Source: Blepharisma stoltei
Taxonomy: Eukaryota > Ciliophora > Heterotrichea > Heterotrichida > Blepharismidae
DNA length: 64,000 nt
NCBI GenBank assembly: GCA_914767885.1
Contig: CAJZBQ010000024.1
Span: 826,238-890,237, forward strand
Reading direction: 5' to 3'
This document shows, in pieces, positions 1-10,856 of this stretch. The position numbers and the translations under genes were made by a program. Under the pieces are notes generated by a model. It ran no database searches and was not told the DNA's origin. It saw only the letters and a list, made by a program, of their open reading frames with translations. The stretch's first letter is position 1; every line of letters begins with the position of its first letter.

Positions 1-683
1 GGTCTATATAACAGATGAATTTTCGCAAGCTCAGTTTTTCGCTTTTCCAGTTCTGGAAGCTCGATATTTGTTTTGAATTTTTCTTCTAAAACTTGAAAAG
101 TTGGTTTCTCAAAGGATTTTTGTGAGGATTCTTTGAGAAATTTTCGCATTTCTTTTATATTTTCTTTTCTTTCCTGAGCTTTTATTTTCAATTCTTCTAG
201 CTTTTTCTGCTTCAAAATTCTTGCTTCTTCTTCCATTTCTTGTTTTGCCAGCATCAATTCTTCTGCCTCTTTAATTAGTTTTTCCTGTCTTTGTGCTTCT
301 AACTTTTCTATCACAATTTTTCGTTTTAATTTTTCTTCGTTGAGCCTTTTTGTCAATTCTTTGAATTTTTTTACTTTTTGTTGGTGCTCTTCTTCAGACT
401 CATTTATTAATTTTTTATGACTTTGATGACTTGGCAATGATTGTTCAAGGAAGGAGATTGAGTCATCTAAAAGCTTTAATTGGCTTTTTAGATGTTTTTT
501 TTTAGTCTTTGCTTCTTCAAGCTTTCTATGCTGCAACCTAAATGATACATCTTCTGATAACAAATTTTCAGATTGAGATTGCTGATGATCAGGCGTAACA
601 ATTCGATATTTTCTGGTTAAAATAGTAATACGCTTCGTAGCATTATGTTTAGCTTGTTCAAGTCTTGCTGCTAAAGCCTGCAT
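1..683 (-). CDS. Coiled-coil protein, C-terminus outside the window
   Basis: An open frame runs on the minus strand from an ATG at 683 to the window edge with no stop, so at least 227 residues are present and the 3' end is missing. The start is MQALAARLEQAKHNATK. After about residue 60 it is almost entirely charged heptads rich in Lys, Glu, Leu and Gln (for example RLNEEKLKRKIVIEKLEAQR), typical of a long coiled coil. There is no signal peptide or membrane segment. I do not recognise the family; a cytoskeletal or ciliary structural role would be a guess. That the frame is coding is fairly sure; function is unknown. Confidence 0.7.
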   Translation of the reverse strand, partial: MQALAARLEQAKHNATKRITILTRKYRIVTPDHQQSQSENLLSEDVSFRLQHRKLEEAKTKKKHLKSQLKLLDDSISFLEQSLPSHQSHKKLINESEEEHQQKVKKFKELTKRLNEEKLKRKIVIEKLEAQRQEKLIKEAEELMLAKQEMEEEARILKQKKLEELKIKAQERKENIKEMRKFLKESSQKSFEKPTFQVLEEKFKTNIELPELEKRKTELAKIHLLYR

Positions 684-1557
684 AAATGTTACTCTATAAA
701 CGGGCTGTTCGAGATTTAAAACTTTAACTCTATTTCTTTAATAGAGAATAAAAATTATAGATTGCTTCTAAAAGTATTTTAGGTGGTTTAATTTATTTTA
801 AATGAGCTATTTTTTAAAATAATATTTATTTAAATGTATTGCAACATTTTTAAAACACCTTTCTATCTTAAAATATAATACTATTTTAGCTACTTACTTT
901 TTTCATTAAGTTTTTAAATCAAAACAAAATAAAATTAAAAAAATTATAATTATAGGCATTTTAAAGTTAAATCCAGCTAATATAAAGTTTTCGTTAATAG
1001 ATAGGGGAGATTAAGAGAATTTGTTAAAACTTGCAATGGAGTTTTGGGTTTTTGCATTTATTATGTATTATAGTAAATACCAACAATCTTATTCCTAATC
1101 ATTATCTTAGAGTGCTTATTTTACGTAGTATATGTCATAAATTTATCTTCTTAAATTTTCACATCAGCCCTAATATATATATATGGTTTAAATGAAATAG
1201 AATGATATTAAGACTTACTCGCCTTCCTGAGCGAACAAAACCATTGGAAAATACTTACTTTTTGATATATAAGTGATAATTAATATAACGAAATCTCTAA
1301 CTAATCTGTTGAATTTTACAACAGCTTGCAATTTTAAAAATAAATTTAAAATTTAATTTTTGCTCTCCAATAATTATTAAAAAAAAAAAAACCTGAAAGA
1401 GAACAAATATTTTTTTCGCTAGCAGAGGGAGAGTAGAAAAAAAAACTTAAGCCAGAAATTCTCATTCAATTGCCTTCACATTTCTTAATAAGATATTAAG
1501 CGAGACTAAACGGTTAGTATGGCGACATAAGCTTGTAATAAAACGGGTAATAAAAAA
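684..1557. other. Intergenic stretch
   Basis: AT-rich, with no frame that survives even with UGA read as Trp. It separates the divergent coiled-coil gene and PTPS-like gene and contains one decayed MITE (1216-1433). I see nothing else. Confidence 0.5.
1216..1433. mobile_element. Decayed copy of the CTCC-end MITE
   Basis: The left end is TA followed by CTCGCCTTCCTGAGCGAAC and the right end is AGCAGAGGGAGAG then TA, a degenerate form of the MITE ends at 22209 and 14215. The internal block GATATATAAGTGATAATTA is shared with those copies. It is shorter and more diverged, and lies between genes. Confidence 0.6.
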
Positions 1558-2134
1558 ATGAAAACCAGCGAGTTCTTTTCTAATACCTTTTCTTATAAAG
1601 AAGCTTCATTTAGTAGCTCTCACTATATTTCGGCTGACGAGCTACTGCATGGTCATGAATATTATCTAACTTTATCACTGCAGTGAATCGCACTCAACAA
1701 TGGTTTCAATCTAAATCCAAATTTTATTAAAAGTTTACTATACTTTACTAGATAAATTAGATATAAATTTAATATACTGCATAAAAAATTATAATTCAAT
1801 AAATCTAAGTATACTAGAAATCTGCAGCACTTTTAACCAGAAAATTATGATCCCTGAATTCTCAATCGATTTCCCAATCGAAGACTTCGATGATCATCTC
1901 AGAATAAATTTTCAAAATATTCATTTTGATTTCCCCAAAAGGAATTGCATAATGCTTCCGATCATCAGCACCACTTGTGAAGAGCTATCAAAATATTTTA
2001 GTAGAATAATCTTAGAAAGATTCTACCAAGAATTTAAAAGCAATCTAAGAATTGACAATTTGAGGGTAACAGTGGCGGAACTCTATCAACAACAAGAAGG
2101 CACAACGGGGATTTGTATTAAATCTTGCAATTAA
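1558..2134 (+). CDS. 6-pyruvoyl-tetrahydropterin synthase-like protein
   Basis: With UGA as Trp and one 76-bp TA-bounded segment (1739-1814) removed, the frame is 166 codons. The N-terminal half carries the pattern of PTPS/QueD enzymes: FSSSHYISADELLHGHEYY, matching the family's metal-binding His followed by LHGHxY. The C-terminal half has LPIISTTCEELSKYF and LRVTVAEL, the usual TxEELA helix and last strand. The join gives IKSLLEICSTFNQKIMIPEF, in the position of the family's LDHxxL segment, although the usual His is not evident. Family members act in tetrahydropterin or queuosine-precursor synthesis. Start chosen at the first ATG before the FSSSH block. The internal TGA (Q-W-I) hides this gene from standard translation. 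Family assignment is moderately sure; catalytic competence is not. Confidence 0.6.
1739..1814. other. Short TA-bounded IES in the PTPS-like gene
   Basis: A 76-bp AT-rich segment between two TA dinucleotides. It holds an in-frame stop, and removing one TA plus the interior restores the frame. Other TA pairs nearby could also serve, so the ends are approximate. Confidence 0.5.
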
Positions 2135-2901
2135 TTTTATTCCATTCTATAGTAAATTAAGCTTTAGGGGCTGATGAAAATGTAATATTATTAATAAATT
2201 AATAAAAAAAAGAAAATAAATTGATAATAAACGAGGATAATAGAAACTTAAAGGTAATGATGTCATCGATTTATTGTTGGCTTATATGAAAATTAGCTGG
2301 TGAAAAAATATGAGAGCGCTTATTTCTTCAATAACTAAAGTTTTTTATAATAGCATGAGTTCAATATTTATAGATTAAAACAGAAAGGCTTAGGCAAGTA
2401 TTATATATGATTATCCGCAATATAAAATATTTCTTAAAAACTATAAGACTGCCATTAGTCAGGTGAGAATGTTTATCTTTATTTTCTCTTGATTAGGAGT
2501 GAGAGAGTCGATAATTTTTCTTCGAAATCATAAATCTTTGTCGATAAAATTGATTTTTAAATAATCTTAGCTTGAATCCATTTATCCATATTTATGACAT
2601 CATAAGTCTTATGCCAACTTTAAGCTAGTTTTTATTTATGAATAAAATAGGGAATTTGAAATTTCTAATACTTTTCCTCAATATACTCAATCTCTCTTTT
2701 ATATACTCGCATTTATTTCCTTATCAAATGGACATATACTTTATTATAATAACAAAGGTGTGATAGTAAGAAAAAACTATATAAATAATAAACTTAAAAA
2801 TTCTTTGGCATTTTTTGCTACCAAAACGAGACTTTAAAATATTGTTAATTCGATTCCACTCAAGAAAGACAAAAATGTATTTCACCAAATTTAATGAGTT
2901 A
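2135..2901. other. Intergenic stretch
   Basis: Very AT-rich with frequent stops in all frames. I see no gene, RNA or repeat in it. Confidence 0.4.
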
Positions 2902-3344
2902 TACTAATTGACCAAGAATAGCCCACTAAGGAGCCATTCTTGGTCTGCCAGAAAAAATTTTGACAAAAGATCCTAATCTGCCATTTACACTGAGTTTTGG
3001 TGTTTCCAAATTTTTTGGGCAAGCCAAATGCAATAAAAAAAATTGTTCTTTTGCGATGATGCATTTGGCTTGTCAAAAAAATTTGGCAACATCAAAACTC
3101 AGTGGTAATGGCAGAAAAGATCCTAATCTGCCATTACCACTGAGTTTTGGTGTTTCCAAATTTTTTTGACAAGCCAAATGCATCATCGCAAAAGAACAAT
3201 TTTTTTTATTGCATTTGGCTTGCCCAAAAAAATTTGGAAACACCAAAACTCAGTGGTAATGGCAGATTAGGATCTTTTTGTCAAAATTTTTTCTGGCAGA
3301 CCAAGAATGGCTCCATAGTGGGCTATTCTTGGTCAATTAGTATA
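2902..3344. mobile_element. 443-bp foldback (palindromic) element
   Basis: The two halves are inverted copies of each other around a centre near 3120. The ends read TA|TACTAATTGACCAAGAATAG and the inverse, CTATTCTTGGTCAATTAGTA|TA. The arms share blocks such as GAGTTTTGGTGTTTCC and GCAAGCCAAATGCA in opposite orientation. It has the same TA context as the intragenic IESs. Apparent ORFs inside it are products of the palindrome. It lies between genes. Confidence 0.8.
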
Positions 3345-3920
3345 GCTAAAAAAACTCTATTTTTTTTGTATTCAATATTCTCATGTTGGATGCTTAGGAT
3401 TAGTTAAATCTAAATTTTGTTATGAGCCATCGTAATGAGGATTGCAAGTCTCAAAAGCTATTTCCTGCATCTAATAATAGGTAGGAGATAAAGCATATAA
3501 AATACAAATAGAGTACCTTTAGTTCGAAATCATTTTTATATAGCTGCACTAGAAAATCTCATAGCTCTCCATTTAATTATATTTTATCATAATATTTTAA
3601 AATAAATTATATGCCTATTTGCAATAATAATTCATCTTGTATTTTATATATTAAATAAAAAATAGTTAACTACTAGAAATTTCTTTGCTCTTTTATTAAG
3701 TATAAAAACTGAAAGAAAGCTAAAAGTATTGCATAAAAAATATAAAAAGTTAATTTGCTTCCTTCCCTGGAAGCTCACAAAACCTTATCAATTCCTATTT
3801 TCCCAAAAATTCAAAAAATTCTATCCAAATCCCCTAAAAACCCCAATTACTCAAACTCTCCTCAAAAACCCCTTTAACTTATTCACTTCTTTAAATTTGC
3901 TTAATCTCTCCTTTATAAAT
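3345..3920. other. Intergenic stretch upstream of VPS8
   Basis: AT-rich 5' flank. The VPS8 frame is open upstream to 3729, but that part is low-complexity Lys/Asn/Phe. I take the ATG at 3921 as the start. Confidence 0.4.
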
Positions 3921-6900
3921 ATGGTTTCAAGGCATGAAGAACTCATGAAAGCTCTTGGAGACGATGATTTCGATCCAAACTTACTTTCAGACCCTAACTA
4001 CGTTGACACCATCCTAAAAGGTGACGAAGAAATCGCAAAAATCCTTAAAAAAAATGAAATGACATCTCAGTCACCAAAAACTTCATATTCCCATAGGTTC
4101 ACACAAGATCGACCGGAAGACCCATCCTCGAATAAAGAAAAGCTAGAGTCGCTACTGCAGGGTGATCGGTCTACTCAACAAGTGCCTATTGAGACTGTTG
4201 ACCCATTAGATTTGATACATAAAAAGGAGCTAGAAGATGCATCAAAAACAGAAAAAATCTTGACTAATTCTTTAGATGTAAAGAGGCAATATACAGCAAG
4301 CAAGCTCCCTGTCATAAAATTCGAAGAGCTCACCCTAGTCTCCAAAAAAATTGCCCCGACTGCAGGCTACAGTACAGGTCTCCCAACCGCCTTAACAGCT
4401 TCAAAACATTTAATAGTAGTCGGTAACACCCATGGAATAATGATGTCTTTTTCCCACGACGGCCAAGAGCTAAAATCAATGCGCCCAGGCAAAGAAAACT
4501 TCGGCGCCGTGACCTGCATCGACATCACAGAAGATGAACAATACGCTATCGCTGGCTACCACCTCGGCCAAGTCGCTTTATGGGACTTACGCTCTGGAAA
4601 CTGCATAAAAGCCTCCAACAACTTCCACAAATCCCCAATTTTATCAATAAAATTTTGAAAAAAAGTAAAAACATATGCAATTTCAGCTGATGCCACAGGA
4701 AAAGTCAACCTTTTAGAGTACGGGAAATCGTTCCTATCGACAAAAGTAAACGCCCATACACTATTTACTAATGAAATAGGGGTTTGTGTGACCATAGAAG
4801 TGCTTTATTCTGATCCTTACTTGCCTCACCCATGTGACCAAGCTACAATTATTGCTATAGGCAGCATGAATTTTGTAGTAATTTATTCTATTGAGCCTGA
4901 GCTGAATTGTATTTTTAGGATGGCAAGACCTGATAATGTAGTCCTAGGTGCTGTGCCTTGTGTAAGCTGAAAAGTAGCAATAGGTCCTGACGATGAACAG
5001 CCAACTGACCCAATTTTGGCAATTGCATGGGGACAAAAAATTGTCCTTTACAAATTAAGGCTCCCTACAAAAGAAGGGATCCAAATTTCAGGGTTTTTAG
5101 ATATGGACACAGAAATAAAAAGCCTTATTTGGCTGAGCCATGATATGCTATTTGTGATGGGAAATTCTAGAGAAATAAGAATTGCTAACACCAAAGGGTT
5201 TTCTAGGAGGGAAAAAGAACCGAGTAGAAATGCGATACTAGAAGATACATATGTGAATAGAGATTTAGCAATCCAGGCTTATATAAGAGACGAGAGTGGC
5301 AAAGAAAGATATACGTTCCATAACTCAGTTAAGGCATTTGAAAGGGTTGTTTTTATATTGGGAAACAGATATACATAAAATGGCGTATGGCGACCGACCC
5401 GTCCTCTCAGTGACGGTAACCCATGTATATCCGGGCATGGTTTTCTCTGAGAAGCGACTTAGCCCAGCAGTATCTGGACCCTGGTGGCGACCAGGGACAA
5501 ACACGGACCCGCTGATCTTGTCCAGATCCCAGGGCAGTTAGGAGCATCTTCTTTTTCCAGCAGCGCCCTAGCCAGTGGGTGCCCGAAATGGAGCAGGGTG
5601 AATTATCTGCTCAAGCTGCTATAGTGGTCTGCCCCGAATCGCGGAAGCGGTTGAGTATTTTCTCAAGCGGATAAGCTGGGAAAAGGGAAGGCAGACTAGA
5701 CAATTAAGAAGGCGGTCTCTCCAGTACAAAAGGGTCCCAGTTAAATGGGGCGATCTGCCAACCGGAGGCAAAGACTGGCGTAATTCGGGGCGGAAGGCTG
5801 AGTTGGAAATGGTGGTGCCCGGCGAAGGTCGGCTGACGACCCAATAGGGCAACCCACTGCCGAGAAACCAGGGGTTTCGGCCTGGGCTCAGAGAACCAGT
5901 GATGGAAGTCCATCCTTTTCGCTCGTGCCGGCACGGCTCCTTAAGGAGCGCGGAGGAATGCTACGCATGGAAGTAGGGACCTTTAAATACACATCGTCTT
6001 AACATTAACATTAACATATTGGGAAACAGACAGTTCCATAAAGGGAGACTTTTAAATTGGAAAGAATGCATAGAAACGCTGACCTCGAAAGGGGAATGGC
6101 TTGATGTGCTATCTCTAGGGCTGGATGTGTATCAAGGGAAAGGAAAAAAATTGTATGGAGTTCCAAGTAATAAAAATGAGTTGAGGAAATCATTGGAAAA
6201 AGTTATGATAAAATAGGTAAATTCGTAATAAAAGATTTTTGCATATTTTATTAATTAAAAAAATATTATTTTAAATAGGCTAGTGCTTATTTATAGCAAA
6301 AATTATATAACAGACTATGTGAAGCTAGGAACTGTATCTTGGGAATTCAAAATTTCTAATTCAATAGAATTCTGCATTGGAATTGAAGCATTTGAATTAC
6401 TTTTTAACCAATTATTCGACTTTTTTGTAGGCCAAGGGACACAGCAAGAAAACCAAAGGTTCTTTATGGACACTCTAGAGCCATTTATCTTGAATCATTA
6501 TATAAAATCTATACCTATCAGCGTATTAGGTAAAATCATTGCGTATTACATAAACATGCAAAAGCCTGACACTGTAGAAAAAATTTTATTAAACCTAGAC
6601 CCCACAACTATTGATCCCCGCCAAGTAATTCCAGTCTGTGAAGAATACAACTTATTAACAGCCTACATATTCATCAACACAAATTCCACTCTACAATCCT
6701 TCGTCAACCCCTTAAAAAAAATCTATAAAACCTTAACCAAACAGGAAGACCCCAAATCCAAAAGATATTTTGCTTATAAATTAATATGGTATTTACGACT
6801 TTGTCTTAAAGGAGAAACTTTTCCATCAGGAAAAATCCTTAATGATATATGGGGAAAAGTTATTATTGGAGTAATCGGCTGACTATTAAAAAGAAAACAT

Positions 6901-9471
6901 TTACAAACTTTAATAGACATCGACGCCCCGACCACACTAAATGTCTTATGGATGGCTTTTTCTGAAAAATTCCCGTCAAATTTACTATCACAAAAACGTG
7001 ATAATAATATTACTCATAGAGAAATCCTGGATAGGCTTGAACAGGTCTGTCTCCCGAATTCCCCAACTTTTCAGCATTTTACACTTTTTATAGCATACTT
7101 TAAAATGGCGTTGCAAACCAACCCACACTCTTATCTCCTATGGTTGGCAAACCACAGGACGCGCAGGAAATTTGAAAAGGGAGGATGACGTTCGGGAGTG
7201 TGCATCCGGCCGGGTTTTTCTTGGTTTCGTGAAGCGCAATATCGGGTTGACCGACCACAAGCTTTACTCCAATGCAAGTTTTTGCCTTACTGGAAAGGGG
7301 TTTCCCATTGGTGTCAATAGCGTTCGTTTTGACCAATCGGAACTATTCCCCAGCATGAAACTGGGAGTTACGCCCTGGGCGACAGATCCATCTTGAGAGA
7401 AAGCCGACCTGAAAATTCATTCCTTTTTGGTTTTCAATGGCGGGCAGCTCTTTTGAAAACAGCAAGGCGATGCGAGTCACTCAACTACCAGGCGCAAGCG
7501 CAGACCTCGTCCTGCAGGAGTAGTCTTTTTAAGGTCGTGTATAAACTGGTGAGCAGGCAAAGAAGCTATTAGGAGTGGAGATAGTCCTTTTGGAATTACA
7601 ACAAGCTCCTCGATAAGTCTTAATAACTAATAATAACACTTTTTATAGCAAAAGCTGCATCTATCAATCAATCAATTATTTCTAAACAAATTTGTGTAAA
7701 AACAGCGAAATACCTAATGCAGCCTTTACAAGCCCGCAGACCACAGGCAGCAATTCCTATGACATCTTCAATTGATAATTATTTGACTGTGACTTCGTTA
7801 AATGAAGGCAGCGAGTTTCAGCTCAACACTGAGTACACAATTGAAGAAAAAGGATCTTTGATCTTAAAAATGCTGAAAACATGCGGAGAACTTACTAGTG
7901 ACGAAATTGATGACCTGTTTAGGGTCGCTGTGAATTCGCCTTATATAGAAGTGCTTGTATATTTGCAAGAGCTTAAAAAAGAATACGCAAATTGTTTATG
8001 CTTGATTATAGAAGATAGTTTTTCATTTTTTTTAAAAAAACTATTTTTTTCTAAAAATAAGGCTTTTTATTGAGAAAAAAAGAATTATATTTTTTTAAAA
8101 AATTGATAAGCGCATTTATCCATTCAGAAAAAATTGAAATAAAGAGAAAAGTGTTTGATTGGCTCGCTGATGCTTTTGCAAAGCTAAATGAAAGTGAGCT
8201 AGAAGTTCTGAAAACAAGAGTTATGGACTGGCTTAATATTTTGGTCGAAATTGATAGTGATAGGACTGCAAAAATTGTAAGAGATTGGTTTAGTAATGAA
8301 CAGCAAAATATTATACATAAACTTGATAGTGCTCCACAGCTGCAGATGAAATATCTAGGAGAGCTAGTTAAAGGGTCTGCAAAGGATACCTTGGACCATA
8401 ATTTAATTATTCAGTACATCAGATTGTTATGTGAGTTGCAGCCTGATCAAGTTTTATGCTTATAAGAATGAATATTTTTTAATTTTGACAATTTTTACCT
8501 TATTTATTTAATAAAATAGCCTATTAATATAAATTATCAACATTAAGCTTTCTTAATTATCATAGAATTTCTAATGGTAAGAGAAGACTATTCACTGGAC
8601 GACGCCCTTGATATTTGTATGAACTACAAGGTAGCAGACGCAGCTGCATTTTTACACGAAAGATTAGGCTCAGTTCGAGACGCCCTCGACATCATGCTTG
8701 AACTAGTCCACAAAAAGCAGACAAGTTTGCTTAATAAAATTAGCAGCAAAGACCATGTATCTGATACATCAATTCAAGAACTTAATAAAGACTTTGATGA
8801 AGCTATAAAGCTTTGTATGAGAAGCTCAAAAAGAGAAGACGCTGTAGATATGGAAGAGCATTGGTTCAGTCTCCTAAACAAAGCCTTGGTCTCTTATAAG
8901 CAATTTTTACCTTACTTTAAAAACCATCAAAAACTAGAAATTATGGTGCAGTCAAGCATCAAAGAAATTTATATCTTTGGAATATTAATAAAAACTAATT
9001 CAAATTAAAAGATAAAGTGGATTTTTTCATATAAATAGTATAGATAATATGATGGACATAGTAGATTTTGATAAAATTATCGCCCACATCGTCACAAACT
9101 TCGGGGATATTCCATTCAGATACTTCAAGGAAAACATTGTAGGGGTCTTATCAAGATATTCATACCAAAAAAACATTGTAAGAAAAGCTACAAATTTGCT
9201 TAATAATGATATAAGAAATATGACTCAAGAGCTATTGCTATTAAGAAGCAAAGGAGTTTGCAGTAAAGATTTTACATGCTCATACTGTGGCTTGACTATT
9301 CAGTCTGAAGACCTATTAAAAGGCCACGATGAAAAACTCCTTCTATTTATCTGCGGGCACACCTATCATGGCCGGTGCTCCAAAAGAAGAGAATGTGAAG
9401 CTTGCCGCAAAGAAGAAAACCGAAAAGGAAAATTCATGAGTGCCACAGCTGCCCAGTCAAGAAATAAATAA
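3921..9471 (+). CDS. VPS8: VPS8, CORVET tethering-complex subunit
   Basis: After removing six inserts (5356-6016, 6209-6280, 7081-7635, 8016-8116, 8455-8571 and about 8972-9044) the frame is 1,324 codons with UGA as Trp. The order matches Vps8: an acidic N-terminus (ALGDDDFDPNLLSDPNYVD), WD-type repeats around AITEDEQYAIAGYHLGQVALWD-like blades, the middle Vps8 domain (LLNWKECIETLTSKGEWLDV), a long alpha-solenoid, and a C-terminal RING-like domain (CSYCGLTI, then CGHTYHGRC and CEAC, 9280-9420). In yeast and animals Vps8 joins Vps3 and the Vps-C core to tether early endosomes through Rab5-type GTPases. Trp codons at 4659 and 4970 are TGA. The start is the first ATG giving the acidic head. All junctions keep the frame, so the germline copy is a normal gene with removable inserts, not a pseudogene. 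Confidence 0.9.
5355..6030 (+). mobile_element. SINE-like retroinsert A in VPS8 with 15-bp TSD
   Basis: A GC-rich insert lies between two exact copies of ATATTGGGAAACAGA (5355-5369 and 6016-6030). It begins ATACATAAAATGGCGTATGG and ends in a short repeat of AACATT units, as in non-LTR retrotransposition. It has no reverse transcriptase frame. Removing one TSD plus the insert (661 bp) restores ILGNRQFHKGRLLNW, a conserved Vps8 segment. The TSD contains a TA (5356-5357 and 6017-6018), so TA-to-TA excision would also be exact. Same family as the copy at 46262. Confidence 0.85.
6209..6280. other. Short IES in VPS8 (72 bp)
   Basis: An AT-rich segment with stops in all frames between TA at 6209 and TA at 6281. 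Removal joins KVMI to VLIYSKNY in frame. No intron-like GT..AG of 15-16 nt is present. Confidence 0.65.
7081..7650 (+). mobile_element. SINE-like retroinsert C in VPS8 with 15-bp TSD
   Basis: Flanked by identical ACACTTTTTATAGCA (7081-7095 and 7636-7650). The insert starts TACTTTAAAATGGCGTTGC and ends with ACTAATAATA-type repeats. It is GC-rich and non-coding. Removing 555 bp joins HFTLFIA to KAASINQS in frame. The TSD contains TATA, so TA-directed excision can be exact. The body differs from copy A except for the TAAAATGGCG start. Confidence 0.85.
8016..8116. other. Short IES in VPS8 (101 bp)
   Basis: A T-run and A-run segment with stops, between TA at 8016 and TA at 8117. Removal joins LIIED to IHSEKIEIKRKVFDW in frame, as the solenoid needs. 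The right end could instead be another TA. Confidence 0.6.
8455..8571. other. Short IES in VPS8 (117 bp)
   Basis: An AT-rich segment between TA at 8455 and TA at 8572. Removal joins QPDQVL to MVREDYSLDDALDIC in frame. A left end at 8461 (111 bp) also keeps the frame. Confidence 0.6.
8972..9044. other. Short IES in VPS8 (about 73 bp, ends uncertain)
   Basis: The frame is lost between SSIKEI and MMDIVDFDKII. Several TA pairs restore it; the pair at 8972 and 9045 gives KEIYNMMDIVDF. Confidence 0.5.
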
Positions 9472-9518
9472 TAATCCCTTTGCAATATGGTAAAATTCTT
9501 AAATTAAAAAATTTATAA

Positions 9519-10780
9519 ATGAAGAAAAATGGGCTTGATCGGCCGTATCACCCTTTGCAGGTTTTATCATGAATTGGCATGACTTTTTCCTCATCCCTCC
9601 TGCTTAAAGAGAGCAATTTATTTGTAACCTATAGGGATTTTTTTTGATTTGAAAAAGATTATCTATAATAATTTTTTTAAAAATCTGGAAATTGAAGTAA
9701 AATACAATTTAACTAAAAAAGTTAAAATTAGGATTATTTAGTAAGTTTTATCGCTCTCTCTCGAGAGTCAGTTCTTTTTTACACTGTATATTTGCCTTAT
9801 CTCCCTAGTGACTCATTAATAATCATCATTATCCTATACACTTTTACACTAATTGGAACTCTTTATAGTGGAATTCGCTGTACCATTAGCAACCCTACAG
9901 ATCCATATGTCCAGAAAAGCAAGTCTGGGGAATGGGTTCAGCCTTCAAGTCAAAGATGCTCACTATGCAATGCATATACAATGATAAAAAGCAAGCATTG
10001 TGCAAGGTGCTGCCGTTGTGTAAACGGCTTCGACCATCATTGCAAGTGGCTTAATAATTGTATTGGCAGCAAAAATTATAGCTCCCTCTGATTATTTTAA
10101 AAATTTGTATGTATTTTTTTTGTTATTGAAATGAAAAATCTCATTTAAAATTTTTTGCTCAAGGAGATTAATTTCCCAAAAATAGGAATTTTTAATTGCT
10201 TTGCTCACTAACTAAGCAGTGAGATAAGTGATTTTTTAATTTAATTGCCTTTTGCACGATGATGTCACTTACACAGGCAGGCTCTGGAGTATATATATTT
10301 ATTGATGTTTTAACGAGTGGAGATACAGGAAAAATGATTAAAAATAGATACAATGCGGATGATATTGGAAAATATAGCTTAATTGGACTAATTTTTGTGG
10401 CTTCTTTATTATGTCTCCTCGTGAGCATATTTTTGGCACACCTTTTTATTTTTCATGTTTATTTGCATTATTTAGGGCTTACCACTTATGATTATATTTT
10501 GATGAAAAAAGAAAAAACCGCAGGAAAAGTGCAAGTGAATAGCGTTAATATGACAATGGATACTTCATTTGGAGAAGAACACCAGAGAAAAGTTGTCGTT
10601 ATGGAGGAATCTCCTATAATAAAACGCATAATGCAAAGCAAAGCAAAAAAAGCAAGAATTACACCCTTCAAGCATCTTGATATCAAATGTGTTACCCACC
10701 GAATTATAGATTTCAAAGAACAGGATGAGGAGATTCCATATTTTTTACCTAAAAATACCATTTCTAATAAAAATTTATAA
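9519..10780 (+). CDS. DHHC-type protein S-acyltransferase
   Basis: With IESs 9625-9786 and 10079-10224 removed the frame is 318 codons. It starts MKKNGLDRPYHPLQVLSW, a typical N-terminus for this family. The catalytic Cys-rich domain follows: RCSLCNAYTMIKSKHCARCC then FDHHCKWLNNCIGSKNY. The DHHC cysteine is the acyl acceptor. The join gives NYKWFFNLIAFCTMM, a membrane segment, as expected right after NCIGxxNY. Hydrophobic stretches lie before the DHHC block (IIIIILYTFTLIGTLYSG) and after it (LIGLIFVASLLCLLVSIF), giving about four membrane spans with the active site in the cytosol. The C-terminal tail is basic. It starts 47 bp after VPS8 ends, on the same strand. The target proteins cannot be told from sequence. 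Confidence 0.88.
9625..9786. other. IES in the DHHC gene (about 162 bp)
   Basis: An AT-rich segment with stops between TA at 9625 and TA at 9787. Removal joins LKESNLFV to YLPYLPSDS in frame. Other left or right TAs are possible, so the residues at the junction are uncertain. Confidence 0.55.
10079..10224. other. IES in the DHHC gene (146 bp)
   Basis: Lies directly after the codons for CIGSKNY, between TA at 10079 and TA at 10225. Removal gives NYKWFFNLIAF, the expected DHHC continuation, so these ends are fairly firm. Confidence 0.75.
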
Positions 10781-10856
10781 AAAATTTTTTTCCAAGGATG
10801 TGGATTCTTTTAGATCTGTGTAATATTGTAACTAATTTAGAAAAATTTCAAATAAA

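Noticed and set aside
5619-5934. Frames of 70-80 codons inside the VPS8 retroinsert
   Set aside because: They lie in GC-rich repeat sequence, match no reverse transcriptase or other family, and are not conserved in the sister copy at 46262.
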